Assembly (NCBI GenBank): GCA_023078555.1
Contig: CM041201.1
Span: 1,309,713-1,373,712 of the forward strand
DNA: 64,000 nucleotides
Source: Ulva prolifera
Taxonomy: Eukaryota > Chlorophyta > Ulvophyceae > Ulvales > Ulvaceae
Direction: 5' to 3'
The translations under genes and the position numbers were made by a program. Of the stretch, positions 23,933-34,363 are shown piece after piece (position 1 is the first letter of the stretch; the number at the start of each line of letters is the position of its first letter). The notes under the pieces were generated by a model that was given only the letters and a program-made list of their open reading frames with translations, ran no database searches and was not told the origin of the DNA.

Positions 23933-26900
23933 CTACCGCCATGCTTTGATAATCCCATCTCTGCCAGCTGCCAGCAGCAGAGGCCCGCTGGAGATGCTAG
24001 CTAGCGCCATGCTCGTCACGCAGTCTCTGTGGCTCTGAGCCTGTTGCCTCCTAAACGCTCTGTCCTCTGCGACGGAGTTTGGCAGGGAAGCACTGCGGGA
24101 AGGACGGCTGTACACCACCTCTTCGCTGACAATGACGGCATCCCCCTCAGATCTCTGAGTGTACCTGACGTCACCCTGGTTTCCCTTCAGGTGCCCACAC
24201 ACCACGTAGCTCTTGCTCCGATCCTTCGTGTTCAGGTATCGGATGCACTTGTCGGTCCCTGCACACAGGACACATGTTTTTTTATATGTTTTTCCTGGCG
24301 GTATTGAGGTGAACAAACGCTGCGGTGCTGCCTGGCGTCTCGACTGAGTCCTTGTAACACATGACACCGGCGCCATCATGCAACAAACCATGACTTCAGC
24401 ATGCGATGTAAAGTAAAGTAAATCTGAATTTACTGAGCCGTATCCTATTGGACATTAAAAACTCCAAATGAACGGGACCACATGCCGATTTGTGGACGAG
24501 CGTGTCCGGGTGACGCCGTGTGCGGAGCACCAACGTCAGGCTTGGGTGAGCGGTGTCATTGCGCTGCTCACGTGTGCGGCATCTACGATGCAGCATATTC
24601 AGCCAGCCGCACCTGCGCAGATCAGCCCGCCCGACGGCAACGGCAGCATCGCGCGGAAGCCCTCGCGGCTCTGCGCCGGCAGCTGCGCGGCGTTCACGTC
24701 CGCGATGTCGTCCGCCGCGAGGCCCTCCGCCGGCAGCACCGTGTCGGCGGGCCGCCGCGGCAGCCAGCAGCAGATGCGCAGCCGTGTCCGGAAGTCCTGG
24801 AGGTCGTACAGCGACATCTCGTTGTTCTGGCCTGCGACGAGCATCAGGGGCGCGGAGCCGGTGTAGCCTCGCACGCCGAGGGCGGCGGGGGTGGCGCTGG
24901 GGCAGACGAGGGCCTGGATGGCGGCGCGGCTGGGGTGCCATCGGGAGTCCACTCGCAACTGCACACCCACATCTAAACAGCTCAGAGCTACGACTGAGGC
25001 AAAGCCCGGGCCAATGCCTTCAACAGACATCGTCCGATAAGTCGGCGGCGCACAGGTCAGACCAAAAGCACGCCCCGAACACCTTTGCGGCTGAGCGTGT
25101 GGTAATCCCATCAGCACGCACCTGCATCCGCATGTCCCACACATGCATCATGCCCCGGGTCGTCCCGGAGCACAGCGCCGGCGCGCCCGGCACGGCCGCC
25201 ATGCACGTCACGACCCCGTGGCTTGGCGGCACGTCCATCGCCCACACCCGGCGGCCCCCGGCCCGCGGGTCAAACGCGCTGATCCCCCCCGCCTCGGACG
25301 CGACCAGCAGCAGCGGCCCCCACACGAGGAGCTTCGTGAGGTGGCCGCTGTCAACGTTTGTCTGCGCGGGGCCGGCCGGCGGGAAGGCGAGCGTCGGGCG
25401 CTGGCTGACGGCGCGCCGCGGCTGCACCGACACGTCCCATAGGTGCATCGAGCCGGTGGAGTCGATGGACGCGACATGCATGGCGTCCGCGGCGTCGTCG
25501 GTCAGGAGGCGCACGTCGGTGACGCTGCCGTCGTGCGCGCTGTACGTGAGCAGCGAGCTGAAGCACGCGATCTGCACGGCAACGCGTCCGTTTCTGCGGC
25601 GGAAGCGACACGAGGGGACACCGGAGGAGGGGGCATGCACATCATGAGCACAGGCCATCGTTTGGCACAAACAAGGCGGTGTGTGAGAGCGTGCAATACA
25701 CTGCCAGAGCCTGTGCTGTGTGCTGTGGGGGATCCAGCTGAGTGGGGATGTGCAAGCCAGGTGCAATGATGGGACGCAGGTGCTGGAGGGACCCCAAACA
25801 TACAGAAGCATTCACGTTCAAATAGTACAGTTCTCACTGAAACCCAAATGGGCGTCTTGGGTTTCACCTTCGGGTTTCAACAATGGGCGTCTAGCCCAGC
25901 AGCAAACCGGCTGATGATGCAGGGGGCGGGAGGGAAGCACCTTGTCGATGTGGGCACCCTCCTTGCCGCAGCCCCACAGCTTCACCGTGCCGTCGCTGGA
26001 CGCCGACGCGAACCAGTGGCAGCGGCTGCGGGACACCGAGAGGCCGTTGACGCCGTGCTGGTGCTCCGCCATGTGTGCGACGAGCACGCCGCGCGGCATG
26101 AAGTCTCCGATGCCGTCGGGGACGTGCTGCGCGGCTGGGCCCGCGTCGACCTCCCACCCCCCGGGCTTGCCTGCACCCACCACACAGCATCGGGCCCGGT
26201 CCAACTTTGTGTTCTTGTTTTGACAGGACCTGTGTATGATTGTAAATGCCGGTATGTTCGAGGCGTGTCTGTCCGATACGACGCCGCGCCAGCCCCATGC
26301 AGCTACCAGTTGACACACCGTTGGGTCCGCCGGAGTCGGGAGGTGCTGTGTGCTCTATGTATAGTCATGTAGGCCGCCGGGACGCAAAATTGCACCGTTG
26401 CCATGTACAATGGAACGCGGTGGTGCGCTATCATCACCCGGCCAACCCTGACACAACACACGCATGAAGTTCCGAACTATGCCGTCCCTGCGGAAGCGTC
26501 TCAGCTAGCAAAGTGATTGCAGAAGAGTGAACGGGCATAGACACACCTAGCAAGAGAATCTCTTACGAATCAACTGTCGCACACACAGCTAGGATGGTGG
26601 CAGCAACGCTGGGCTTGCACGCCGTGTGCGATGAGAGTCTCTGTGCGCCTGCCGAGCATGGCGGCAGTAACGCGCTGCTTGCACACAGCGAGCAGGCAGA
26701 GGTGGCAACTCTCTATGCATCTGGCCAGCATGGTGGCGCACCCTCAGAGTCCAGCGACGAGTTCCGCACGCGACTCTGCAGGATCAGCCGCGACGACAGC
26801 TCCGAGAGAACAGACTCCGGCTGCACCCCCGCCACCGGTGCCATCGACCGCGGCCCCCGCCCGTCCGCCTTCACCGCCCTCGGCGCCAGCGACTCCCCCG

Positions 26901-29900
26901 GCGCGAATGACGCGCACACTGCGCCGTTGCACAGCCGCCGCATCGCGCCGGAGCCGTCCGCGGCGGCCACCGGCCGCGCGATCGCGGCGTGCTGCAAGGC
27001 GAGGGAGTGGAGGCTCTCTGTGCAGTGGAGCTGCGGGTCGGCGGTCTCGGCGATGAGGCGGGCGCCGGAGGAGGCGCAGGCATGGCTCGTGGGGAGCGCG
27101 GACTGGAGGAGCTCGGCGCGGGTTGCGGGCTGTGCCGGGGGCGGGAGCTTCGGCGCCTCCACGAAGCGGCGGACATAGTCGGCCATCTGCACAAGGCACG
27201 TGCGGGATGGGGAGAGTTTGTGTGGGCGGAGGGACTGACGCATGCTGCATAGACTGATGCGCCGTAAGTGCAGATGTGTGGCCCGAGCGCCACTGGTACA
27301 TCGGCGATAAGGTGTCGCGAGGGCAGACATCATGTCCGGGATCACAGTGTAGCTGCAGGACCAGAGCGCTTTGTGAGCGCGGTGGGGGGGGTCCGCTCGC
27401 AACCGCCGAATAATCGCTTTGCAGGGCCCGACCGTGGTGGCATCACGACACAGCGCTTCGCGCAGTGACCGCATGCATGTGACCGCATGCATGTGCAGCC
27501 CTGCATGTGCTGCATCGGCGTTCTCGTCCTTGTGTTGTACGCTTTCGTACGGTGCTGCCCTGCCTCCCTGCCTTTGTCTGCGTTACACGCTCAATGCAGC
27601 GGCGCACGTGGTGCAGCCTGCCTCTCCACCTCTGTCACTGCAACACACATGCATGTGCAGTCACCGCATGCATGCGGACACGCACCACGGTGCGCTCGGA
27701 GAAGAGGAGGGGGTTGAGGTCCGGGAGGGCGCGCAGGCCGAGCGCGTGCTGCAGCGCGGGCGCGAGCAGCGCAAACAGATCTGCGACGTCCAGCGACGCC
27801 GCAAGTGTGGCCACGAGTGCGACGGCGGCGCCGCGCACAGCGGTCGAGCGGTGCAGCAGCAGCCGCAGCGCGGGCAGCGGCGCGCGCAGGGGCGAGAGGA
27901 AGGCGGCGGCCGGGAGGAGCTCCGCCGCGAGGAGCTGCGAGAGGGCCGCGAGTGCCGGGACGAGCACCTCCGGGGCTTCCTCGCGCTTGCTCAGCGTTGC
28001 CTCGATGACAGGCAGGAACACCTTGCTGAGTGTCGCGTGGCCCTGAAGGTGGCCGGCGGTGAGCAGGGGCATACGCAACCGGGTCAATGCTCTCATGACA
28101 CGCCGACATGCATGCCAGGGCAAGTGAGTCGCTGTCCGAGAGGAACAGCTGGGTCCGGCAAAGATGGGAGTACAGGTGGAAGTATGCCGGCGAACATGTG
28201 TGCAACCGAATGTGCAGTGCTTCGAATGTGGTGTGCCGGGGGACAAGGTCACGCCCTGGACTGAAGTCACCGGTCTGAGCACTCAGCCTGTGTCCACCAC
28301 AAGCTGCACAGCGCCACATGCATGCAGCGCTCAACATCACACGCAATGGCACAGAGATAGCAGGCGCACCCCACGCTAGCGCGGCAGCGTGGGGTGCTGG
28401 CGTGGACGACGTGCATGCATGTGGGGTACATCATGCATGCACAAAGTGGCAAGCGCGCACCACAGTGGCCAGGTCGACGTGCATGCATGGGTTACGACAT
28501 GCATGCACAGAGTAGCAAGCGCGCACCACAGTGGTTGCGACCTCTGGCAGGTGGTGGTAAAACGCCGCCCGCACGCGCCAGTTTGTCTCGTTCGGGAGGT
28601 ACATGAACGCCGGCACCAGCGCCGTCATCGCCATCTCCGTCCCGAAGAACGTCGCCAGCTCCCCGGCCGCCTGCATGAGGTACACCCGCGCCGCGGACGT
28701 CCCCGCGGCGGCGCCGGCGCTCCGCGCGTCGCCGCCGCCGCGGCTGCCGGGGGTGCCGGGCGGGGCTTGGCCCGCCTGTGAGGATGCGAGGTCCTCTGGT
28801 AGGAACCGGGACTGCACGATCTGGGAGAGCGATTGGCGGAGGGACATGAGCTGGCCCTCGAGGGCCGTGGCCTGCTGCTGCCTCCCTGCAGAGCAGCGCT
28901 GCCGTGGGATAACAGCACACATGGGAGTGGAATTCTGGTGTGGACGAATCCGACACACCGAATCTGAACCAACCGTCTGTGAATGCAGGGCCGGAGGCAC
29001 CGACACACTTCGCTGTGACTGAAGCATGGCCACAGGAGACTTAAAAAGACACAATGCATGCAGCGCATGCATGACAAACGAATGCTCATCACGGACCCCC
29101 TCGACCGAGTATGTTGCGACAAGGGCGGGGGGGGGGGGGGGGGGGGGGGAGGGGGCACCTGTGGACGCGTCTGTGAGAGATCCGAGTGATGCGACCGAGA
29201 GCCTCTGCGCGGCCGTCGCGAGCGCCGGCAGGCTCAGGAAGAGGTCCCGCCGCAGCGTCGGGCTCGCGGTGTCGGGCCTACTGGAGCACGCCGGCACGAG
29301 GTACGCATTGAAGATGCCCCACTCGCCGCGGGGCAGCTCCGAGAGGCGGCCCCACATGCGGCCGAGGTGGCGCAGCGCGACGCCGCGGGCGAGCGCGTCG
29401 CTGTCCGCGGAGTAGCGCCCCGCGGCCGCGGCGGCGCGGCTCGCGCTGGTGGACCCCGGAACGACAAAGTTAAGGAGGTACGGGATGAGCCACTCAACGA
29501 TGCAGGTGTCGTCGCAGTGCTCCCCGATCTGCATGCATGCCGCATGCATGGCGCCGCAGCATGCATGGGACATGCCCCGCTGTGGTGTGGGTGGTCGGCC
29601 ACACGCACATGTGTGGACGTCCGGAAGATCCGCGGAGGGTGGCCGCACTGTGAACGCATGGTCGCTACACCTTATTTGCATGCATGGCATGCATGCATTG
29701 CTCCGGAAACACTGCCGCAGCTTCCGCGGTTCACCTGCCACATACCGGGGCACCAGGGCAGACTGCAATGTGCCGTCCTCAATTGAGCCGAAGGGGGACA
29801 GTTTGCGCGGCTTGGGGGCGCAACTCAAATCCTCAGGAACTACGCAAACATATGCAAAGCCGCACCTCCACCAGCATCTGCACACACTCCCACCGCGCCT

Positions 29901-32900
29901 CCATTGTCGCCGCACCCCGCAGCCCCACGCACAGCACACACGCCAGCAGCGTGAGCGCGGGGCGCAGCCACTGCGGCTTCGCCGCCGTGTCCGCAAACAC
30001 CGCCGCGGCGCGCGCCACCTCCGCTGCCCGCTTCGACACCCCCGTCAGCAGCCCCTCTTCCTGTGGCCCCGGTCCGGACCCCACATGCATGCGGCCCAGC
30101 GCCGCCGCGACCGGAAACGCGCTTCCGGAGCCCCCCACCGCCAGCCCGTCCTGCCCCTGAGGCCCCTCCCCTCCTCGCACCCCGGCGCCTCCATCACCAC
30201 GCACCTCCTCGGCATGGCCATCACTGCCCTCATCTGCCCCCCCGGTCCACTTGCCCCCCGACTGCCGCGTCTCCGCTGGCACTGCACCTGCACTGACATC
30301 GGCATCATGCATGCGACTCCCAGCGCCATCGCCCCCACGTCTCACCGCCGCCCCCGTCCCTGCACCGCCCAGCGCATCAGCTGCGCCAGCGCCCGTCAAC
30401 GCAGCATCCCGGCCCGCACCCGCCGCACTGGCGGCGCCATCATCAGCCTCCTTTGCCCCAGAAGGCCCCGCTGAACCCTCCGGAACGCTATCCAATGCAT
30501 CGGCATCCTCACCTCCGCCCGGGCGCGGAGTCACTGCGTCAGCCCCGGAGGCGGACAGGTCCCCGGTTTTCGGTTTCTCTGTGCGACCACGGTCGTCTGT
30601 GACAGCCGCATCTCTTGCGGCCGCGTGCGCGTGTTGCACGCTGGAGAAGAACGGTGAAAAGGCGGCCTTGATGAGGAGGACGGAGTGGTCCTTTGGCCAC
30701 ACCATGAGCGGGCTCAGCAGCGCGTGCAGGGGCTCGAAGAAGTCCGGGAAGACGCCCGACCAGTCGTGCAGGTACGCATGCATGTCGTGGCGGCTGTCCG
30801 GCTCGAGCTGAGTCATGTGACGCACGAGCTGTGCGAGGCCAGCGTGCATCGTCTCCAGCTCCTCCAGGCGTGCCTGCACGCGGTGACTCATCAAATGAGG
30901 CGGTGGGGGCAATGTGAGCAGCGGGAGCATGGTATGTGGTTGTAAGGTGAGACAGAGTTCAGGCTGCCATTGCCAGATTTGCATCGCCTGCAACGGCACA
31001 TGCATTAGTTGCGTGTCACGGCACGATGGGGTGGTCCGTCAGGCTGCATGGCACATATCCAGCAAAGGCTGCACATGGCTCAACAACGTATGGCTCCGCT
31101 GCAGGTCGTTCAGCCACGTATGGCTCAGCTGCTGGCACTCTGGCCACACATGGCTCATCTACAGATGAACCAGTGTGTTGCGAGGGGACTCGTTCTGGGC
31201 ATGGAACTGCGTACACGGGGCTGTGCTGGCAAAGGCGCGCCGTCAGATACGCTTCTTCACACATCCTTACACACATAGTCTTGGCTGGCTGGTGCTGCCG
31301 GCCAAGCGGGAGCAAATCGATCCGTACAACTGCGCCCTGCAACATGCACGCATTGCAGCACACAGCAACACGTTGGCTAGTCATCGTGCAGGCAGCAGTC
31401 CTGGTCACCCGGCCTGAGCACATGTCGTGAGCTACACAGTAAACGAAGTGCACAATGAGGCCAGGCGCCACAAGCAGACCGCTTCAATAATCAATAAAAA
31501 CTATTATTATTATTATTATTATTATTATCATTATTATCATTATTATTATCATTATTATTATTACTATTATTGTATAATACATAATAATCAATAACTGGGG
31601 ACTGGGATGTGCAGGACTACACAGCCAGGGCAGCCGCCGAGGCGCCCACACACAGGGAGGAAGACGAGAAACATCCGCCCCTCGGATGAGCGCAGCTGCA
31701 CTGCACACCTCGCAGGCGGCCGGCAGGGCCCGGTGCTGCACATACGTCATCATATCCGAGTACTGAAACAGCGCCGCCCCCGTCCACAGCTCTGCGATGA
31801 CGCAGCCGGCCGCAAACACGTCCATCGCGGCCGCGACGTGGCCGGCGCCGCGCGCGCGCGCGACCGCGCCGGAGCCGCGCAGGAACCGCTCCGGCGCGAG
31901 GCAGCAGCGGCGGCTTCCGGAGGTGTCGAAGAAGTAGGTGAAGTCAGCGGTGTGCTCGAGGTTGAGGAAGACGGGCTTGTAAGGCGCGAGGTCGGAGAGA
32001 AGGAGCCAGTTCCAGGAGGTGAGGAGAACGTTCTCGGGCTTGAGGTCGCCGTGCCGCACGCCGCATGCATGCAGGCCCGCGACGGCCTCGATGAGCTGGA
32101 AGGAGAGCCACAGCTTGTCGATGCTGGTCAGGAACGGGCGGACCTGCAGGTTGTGGCTTGAATCTGAGAGATACACTGTGCCAGTGTGTGCTGCCGGGTG
32201 AGAGCTTACCGCTGACCGAGGCCGCGGCTGGGTGCTTCAGGCGGTGCAGATGCTTTTGATGATCAAAGCACGGTGACAGGAGGAGTTGCTGCTGGGCTCG
32301 TCGGCAAAGTCGGGTCACCGTGGAGGACAGATAGACAGAAGATTTGCTGGCGTATGTTGTGTGTCCAGGGCGTGTGACTCATGTGGCGCACCAGGATTCG
32401 ATCATGTAGCGTTGAGTAGAGGAACGGGCGTATCATATATGCAAGCGAGGACTTGATCTCGAAAGCCTGATACCGGCACACATGAGGGCTGCGTAGATGC
32501 TCCAGCTTCTCATTCAAGGCGAGCAGCTGGTTCTGAGCAGCTAGAACTGCGGGTGGGTGTGCTCTGGCACTATCATCGCGGTCTCGTGTTTCTCGTATTG
32601 TATAAACCTGAACGAAGGCACATGCAGCTCCAGAGTGTGTATGTGTGTGTGTGTATGTGTGTGTGTGTGTTGGCCAGGCGAAAGATGACCGAATGCCTGG
32701 ACCGAATGTCTGGACCGAAAGTGGGGTGCATGTCTGTACTATGCCACACCTTGACAACAACCAGACCATGGTCTGAATGAAGGTACTGAAACGTCCGTAG
32801 GAAAGAGCTCCCTCCCAGTGTAGATTTGTAAGTCAGCTGGCTGCCTTTGTATCCTGTAATTTGTGTGTGCTGTTCACCGTACGTTGCCGTGGCCGGCAAG

Positions 32901-32917
32901 TCCAGATGATTTCCCAT
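23933..32917 (-). CDS. VPS15: VPS15 / PIK3R4, regulatory pseudokinase subunit of class III PI3-kinase
   Basis: The protein starts MGNH, so Gly2 is a candidate for N-myristoylation as in VPS15. Early exons are 32917-32750, 32607-32392, 32143-31742 and 30873-29866. Others lie near 29833-29746, 29537-29160, 28888-28530, 28100-27690, 27189-26720, 26170-25925, 25630-25115, 24975-24610 and 24265-23933. Diagnostic features: no glycine-rich loop, RPFLTSID, VRHGDLKPEN, TSWNW, SDLA in place of DFG, FDTSGSRRC and LAPERF; then HEAT-like helices; then WD40 blades (VLVAHMAEH, SASSDGTVKLW, GRDGIIKAW) running to the stop. VPS15 anchors VPS34 to membranes for autophagy and endosomal PI3P synthesis. Exon 4 contains an Ala/Gly/Asp-rich insertion of about 200 residues that I regard as disordered. 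First and last exons have balanced base composition while the middle is very GC-rich. Several mid-gene junctions are approximate. Confidence 0.9.
24300..24355 (+). mobile_element. Probable family 1 retroelement remnant in a VPS15 intron
   Basis: GCGGTGCTGCCTGG and a terminal GAGTCCTTGTAA followed by CACATG resemble the 3' portion of family 1. A possible CACATG duplication lies upstream near 24270 (ACACATGTTTTT), only 6 bp. The copy is more diverged than copies 1-4. Confidence 0.45.
24411..24460. repeat. Short dispersed repeat (family 2), copy B
   Basis: The sequence AGTAAAGTAAATCTGAA followed by CCTATTGGACATT matches 3628-3672. It lies in the intron before the last VPS15 exon. No flanking duplication is seen here. 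Confidence 0.5.
28411..28540. repeat. 66-bp tandem duplication spanning a VPS15 splice donor
   Basis: Two units of about 66 bp each contain GTGCATGCATG, a second CATGCATGCAC and AAGCGCGCACCACAGTGG. On the VPS15 strand this duplicates the end of the exon around 28530 and its donor (ACT/GTGGTGCGC) 66 bp further on, at 28463. The 22 codons between the two donors are open and in frame. Confidence 0.8.
29127..29149. repeat. G23 homopolymer tract
   Basis: Twenty-three G residues lie in a VPS15 intron, just upstream in + coordinates of the exon that begins near 29160. In gene orientation it is a C tract. Confidence 0.9.
31060..31165. repeat. Short imperfect tandem repeat in VPS15 intron 3
   Basis: Phrases of the form (A/C)C(A/G)TATGGCTC or CACATGGCTC with GCTG recur four times at roughly 27-30 bp spacing. 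No coding role is seen. Confidence 0.5.
31497..31592. repeat. ATT trinucleotide microsatellite
   Basis: Imperfect ATT/ATC repeat of about 95 bp in VPS15 intron 3 (31741-30874). It forms an abrupt AT-only island inside an otherwise GC-rich block. Confidence 0.9.
32634..32670. repeat. TG dinucleotide microsatellite
   Basis: Imperfect (TG)n run with two TATG interruptions, in VPS15 intron 1 close to the first coding exon. Confidence 0.9.
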
Positions 32918-33469
32918 GGCCAGCAATCGTCCCACGAGCTATCACATAGTCATATCGCAAACGTCGATCGCTGGTGCTATCGTGGGTGGTGCACACGCTT
33001 GCATGCTGGCCGTGCTCGGGGAGACAAACAAAGAACAAGTTAGACCGCACATAGCTGTGTCGGTGAACCGATCACACACATGGTGCATGCCAGGATATCA
33101 TCTTCGCTTCTGCGCTACCCTGTGCAGCTACCGTCCTGGCTGCTCTTCTTGCAATCACTGGTAAAGCATTTCGCCCGGCCGGGCGCTTCGGTGGCAGTGG
33201 CTAGCGGTGCACATGATGAGGCCTCATCATCCCGGCATTGCATGGTCCAGGCGATTTGGCCATCCATTGCCAACTTCGAAGGTAGCGAAACCACATATAA
33301 ACCTAACACGCCTGAAGCGTTGCGTTGAAAGTGTGGACATTCCTTGATTACATAGCTTCAGATCCTAGTTGCGTGGATCGTGTACGTGACGGTACCTGCT
33401 GAACATCTTCTGCAAGACCACCACGCCCGTGTAATCAGCAGTTCCAACATCTCGGAATAGATTTGCAAT
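32918..33469. promoter_or_regulatory. Divergent intergenic region between VPS15 and BAP31-like genes
   Basis: The two start codons point away from each other across about 550 bp, so both promoters should lie here. No TATA box or recognisable operator is visible. Composition is balanced and no gene is apparent. Confidence 0.5.
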
Positions 33470-34033
33470 ATGGCAGGTGTCTGGACTGTAGCCGTGGTGG
33501 TGCTGCTGCCGATTCCGCTCACGTTTCTGTTGCTCTTGTCCATACCAACGCCCAAGGCGGTGAAAAAGATCATTATGTCGATCTGCAGCAACACGTTGGC
33601 AATCAAGTCGTTTGGCGTGTTCACGTTGTTTCATTTTCTGATGTTTGTGGCAGCAGTCACGTTTGCAGCTCAGTGCTGGGGGACTAAGCAGGCACGTCCA
33701 TGAGCTTCTTGTGCCATTCCGCGTACAGAAAGCGCTGCAGATATTTGTTCCGAACGAACTTTGAGTGCATATCTGTGTTGCATGCAGATGAACGATCGCT
33801 ACGTCTTTGCACGGTCGTCAGATTTATCTCCTTGCGAGAAGAGCCAGCTTCTCGCTGACAAGTGGAGGCATGAGCGCAATTTCTGGTTATCCGCCCTCAT
33901 GCTTTCACTGTGGATTATTCTCAATCGCTTCTACCAGATGAACAAGCAGCTTGTTGAAATGCAAGACCACATGGAAGAGGAAATGGGCCCAGGCGCCCCA
34001 GAAAAATCCAGTACCGCGAAGAAGACATCTTAG
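33470..34033 (+). CDS. BAP31-like endoplasmic reticulum membrane protein
   Basis: Two exons, 33470-33691 and 33788-34033, encode about 155 residues. The N-terminus has a hydrophobic helix (VAVVVLLPIPLTFLLLLS), a short basic loop (PKAVKKI), and a second hydrophobic segment around FTLFHFLMFVAAVTFA. Exon 2 gives a polar stretch, a third helix (LSALMLSLWIILNRFYQM) and a short charged tail. Three N-terminal helices with a conserved KAVKKI-type loop are typical of BAP29/BAP31, ER proteins that handle export and quality control of membrane proteins. The C-terminal coiled coil of animal BAP31 is almost absent. The intron uses a GC donor (CAG/GCACGT) and a CATGCAG acceptor; the frame is continuous only with this junction. 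The family assignment is by overall pattern, not by a unique motif. Confidence 0.65.
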
Positions 34034-34363
34034 ATTTTTGTCAGGCTCAGACGCCTAGGTTGGAATCGAGTAAAACCTCCCCTTTACGATCTTATTTTGG
34101 CAAACGACCTGTTCCGGTTGTGGTGCTGGCTCGGTTCACCATTCGGGTTGCATCAGTTGCGTCCCGCGTAGTCTCGATCGGTGCGTCATACAACAAGTGC
34201 TAGTCGGGGCCTCGAAAGGGCAGCATTCCGGCATGATTCGTGATCAGACATGTCGAAATTCTGTGGCGCCCATATGTCAAATCCGACAACACGTAAAGAA
34301 GGATGTGTTACAAACTCAATATGGCATCGATAGAATAATTAACAGCACATGTTGTACCAGGCA

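Noticed and set aside
19425-24355. Introner elements (insertions that create introns)
   Set aside because: The four clear family 1 copies are intergenic and carry no donor/acceptor at their edges. The intronic remnants are too degraded to show that they made the introns.
28431-29996. 521-codon minus-strand frame as one exon of VPS15
   Set aside because: Real VPS15 exons lie within it, but it also reads through introns holding the G23 tract and CATGCATG repeats. The HEAT-like parts are bounded by donors and acceptors.
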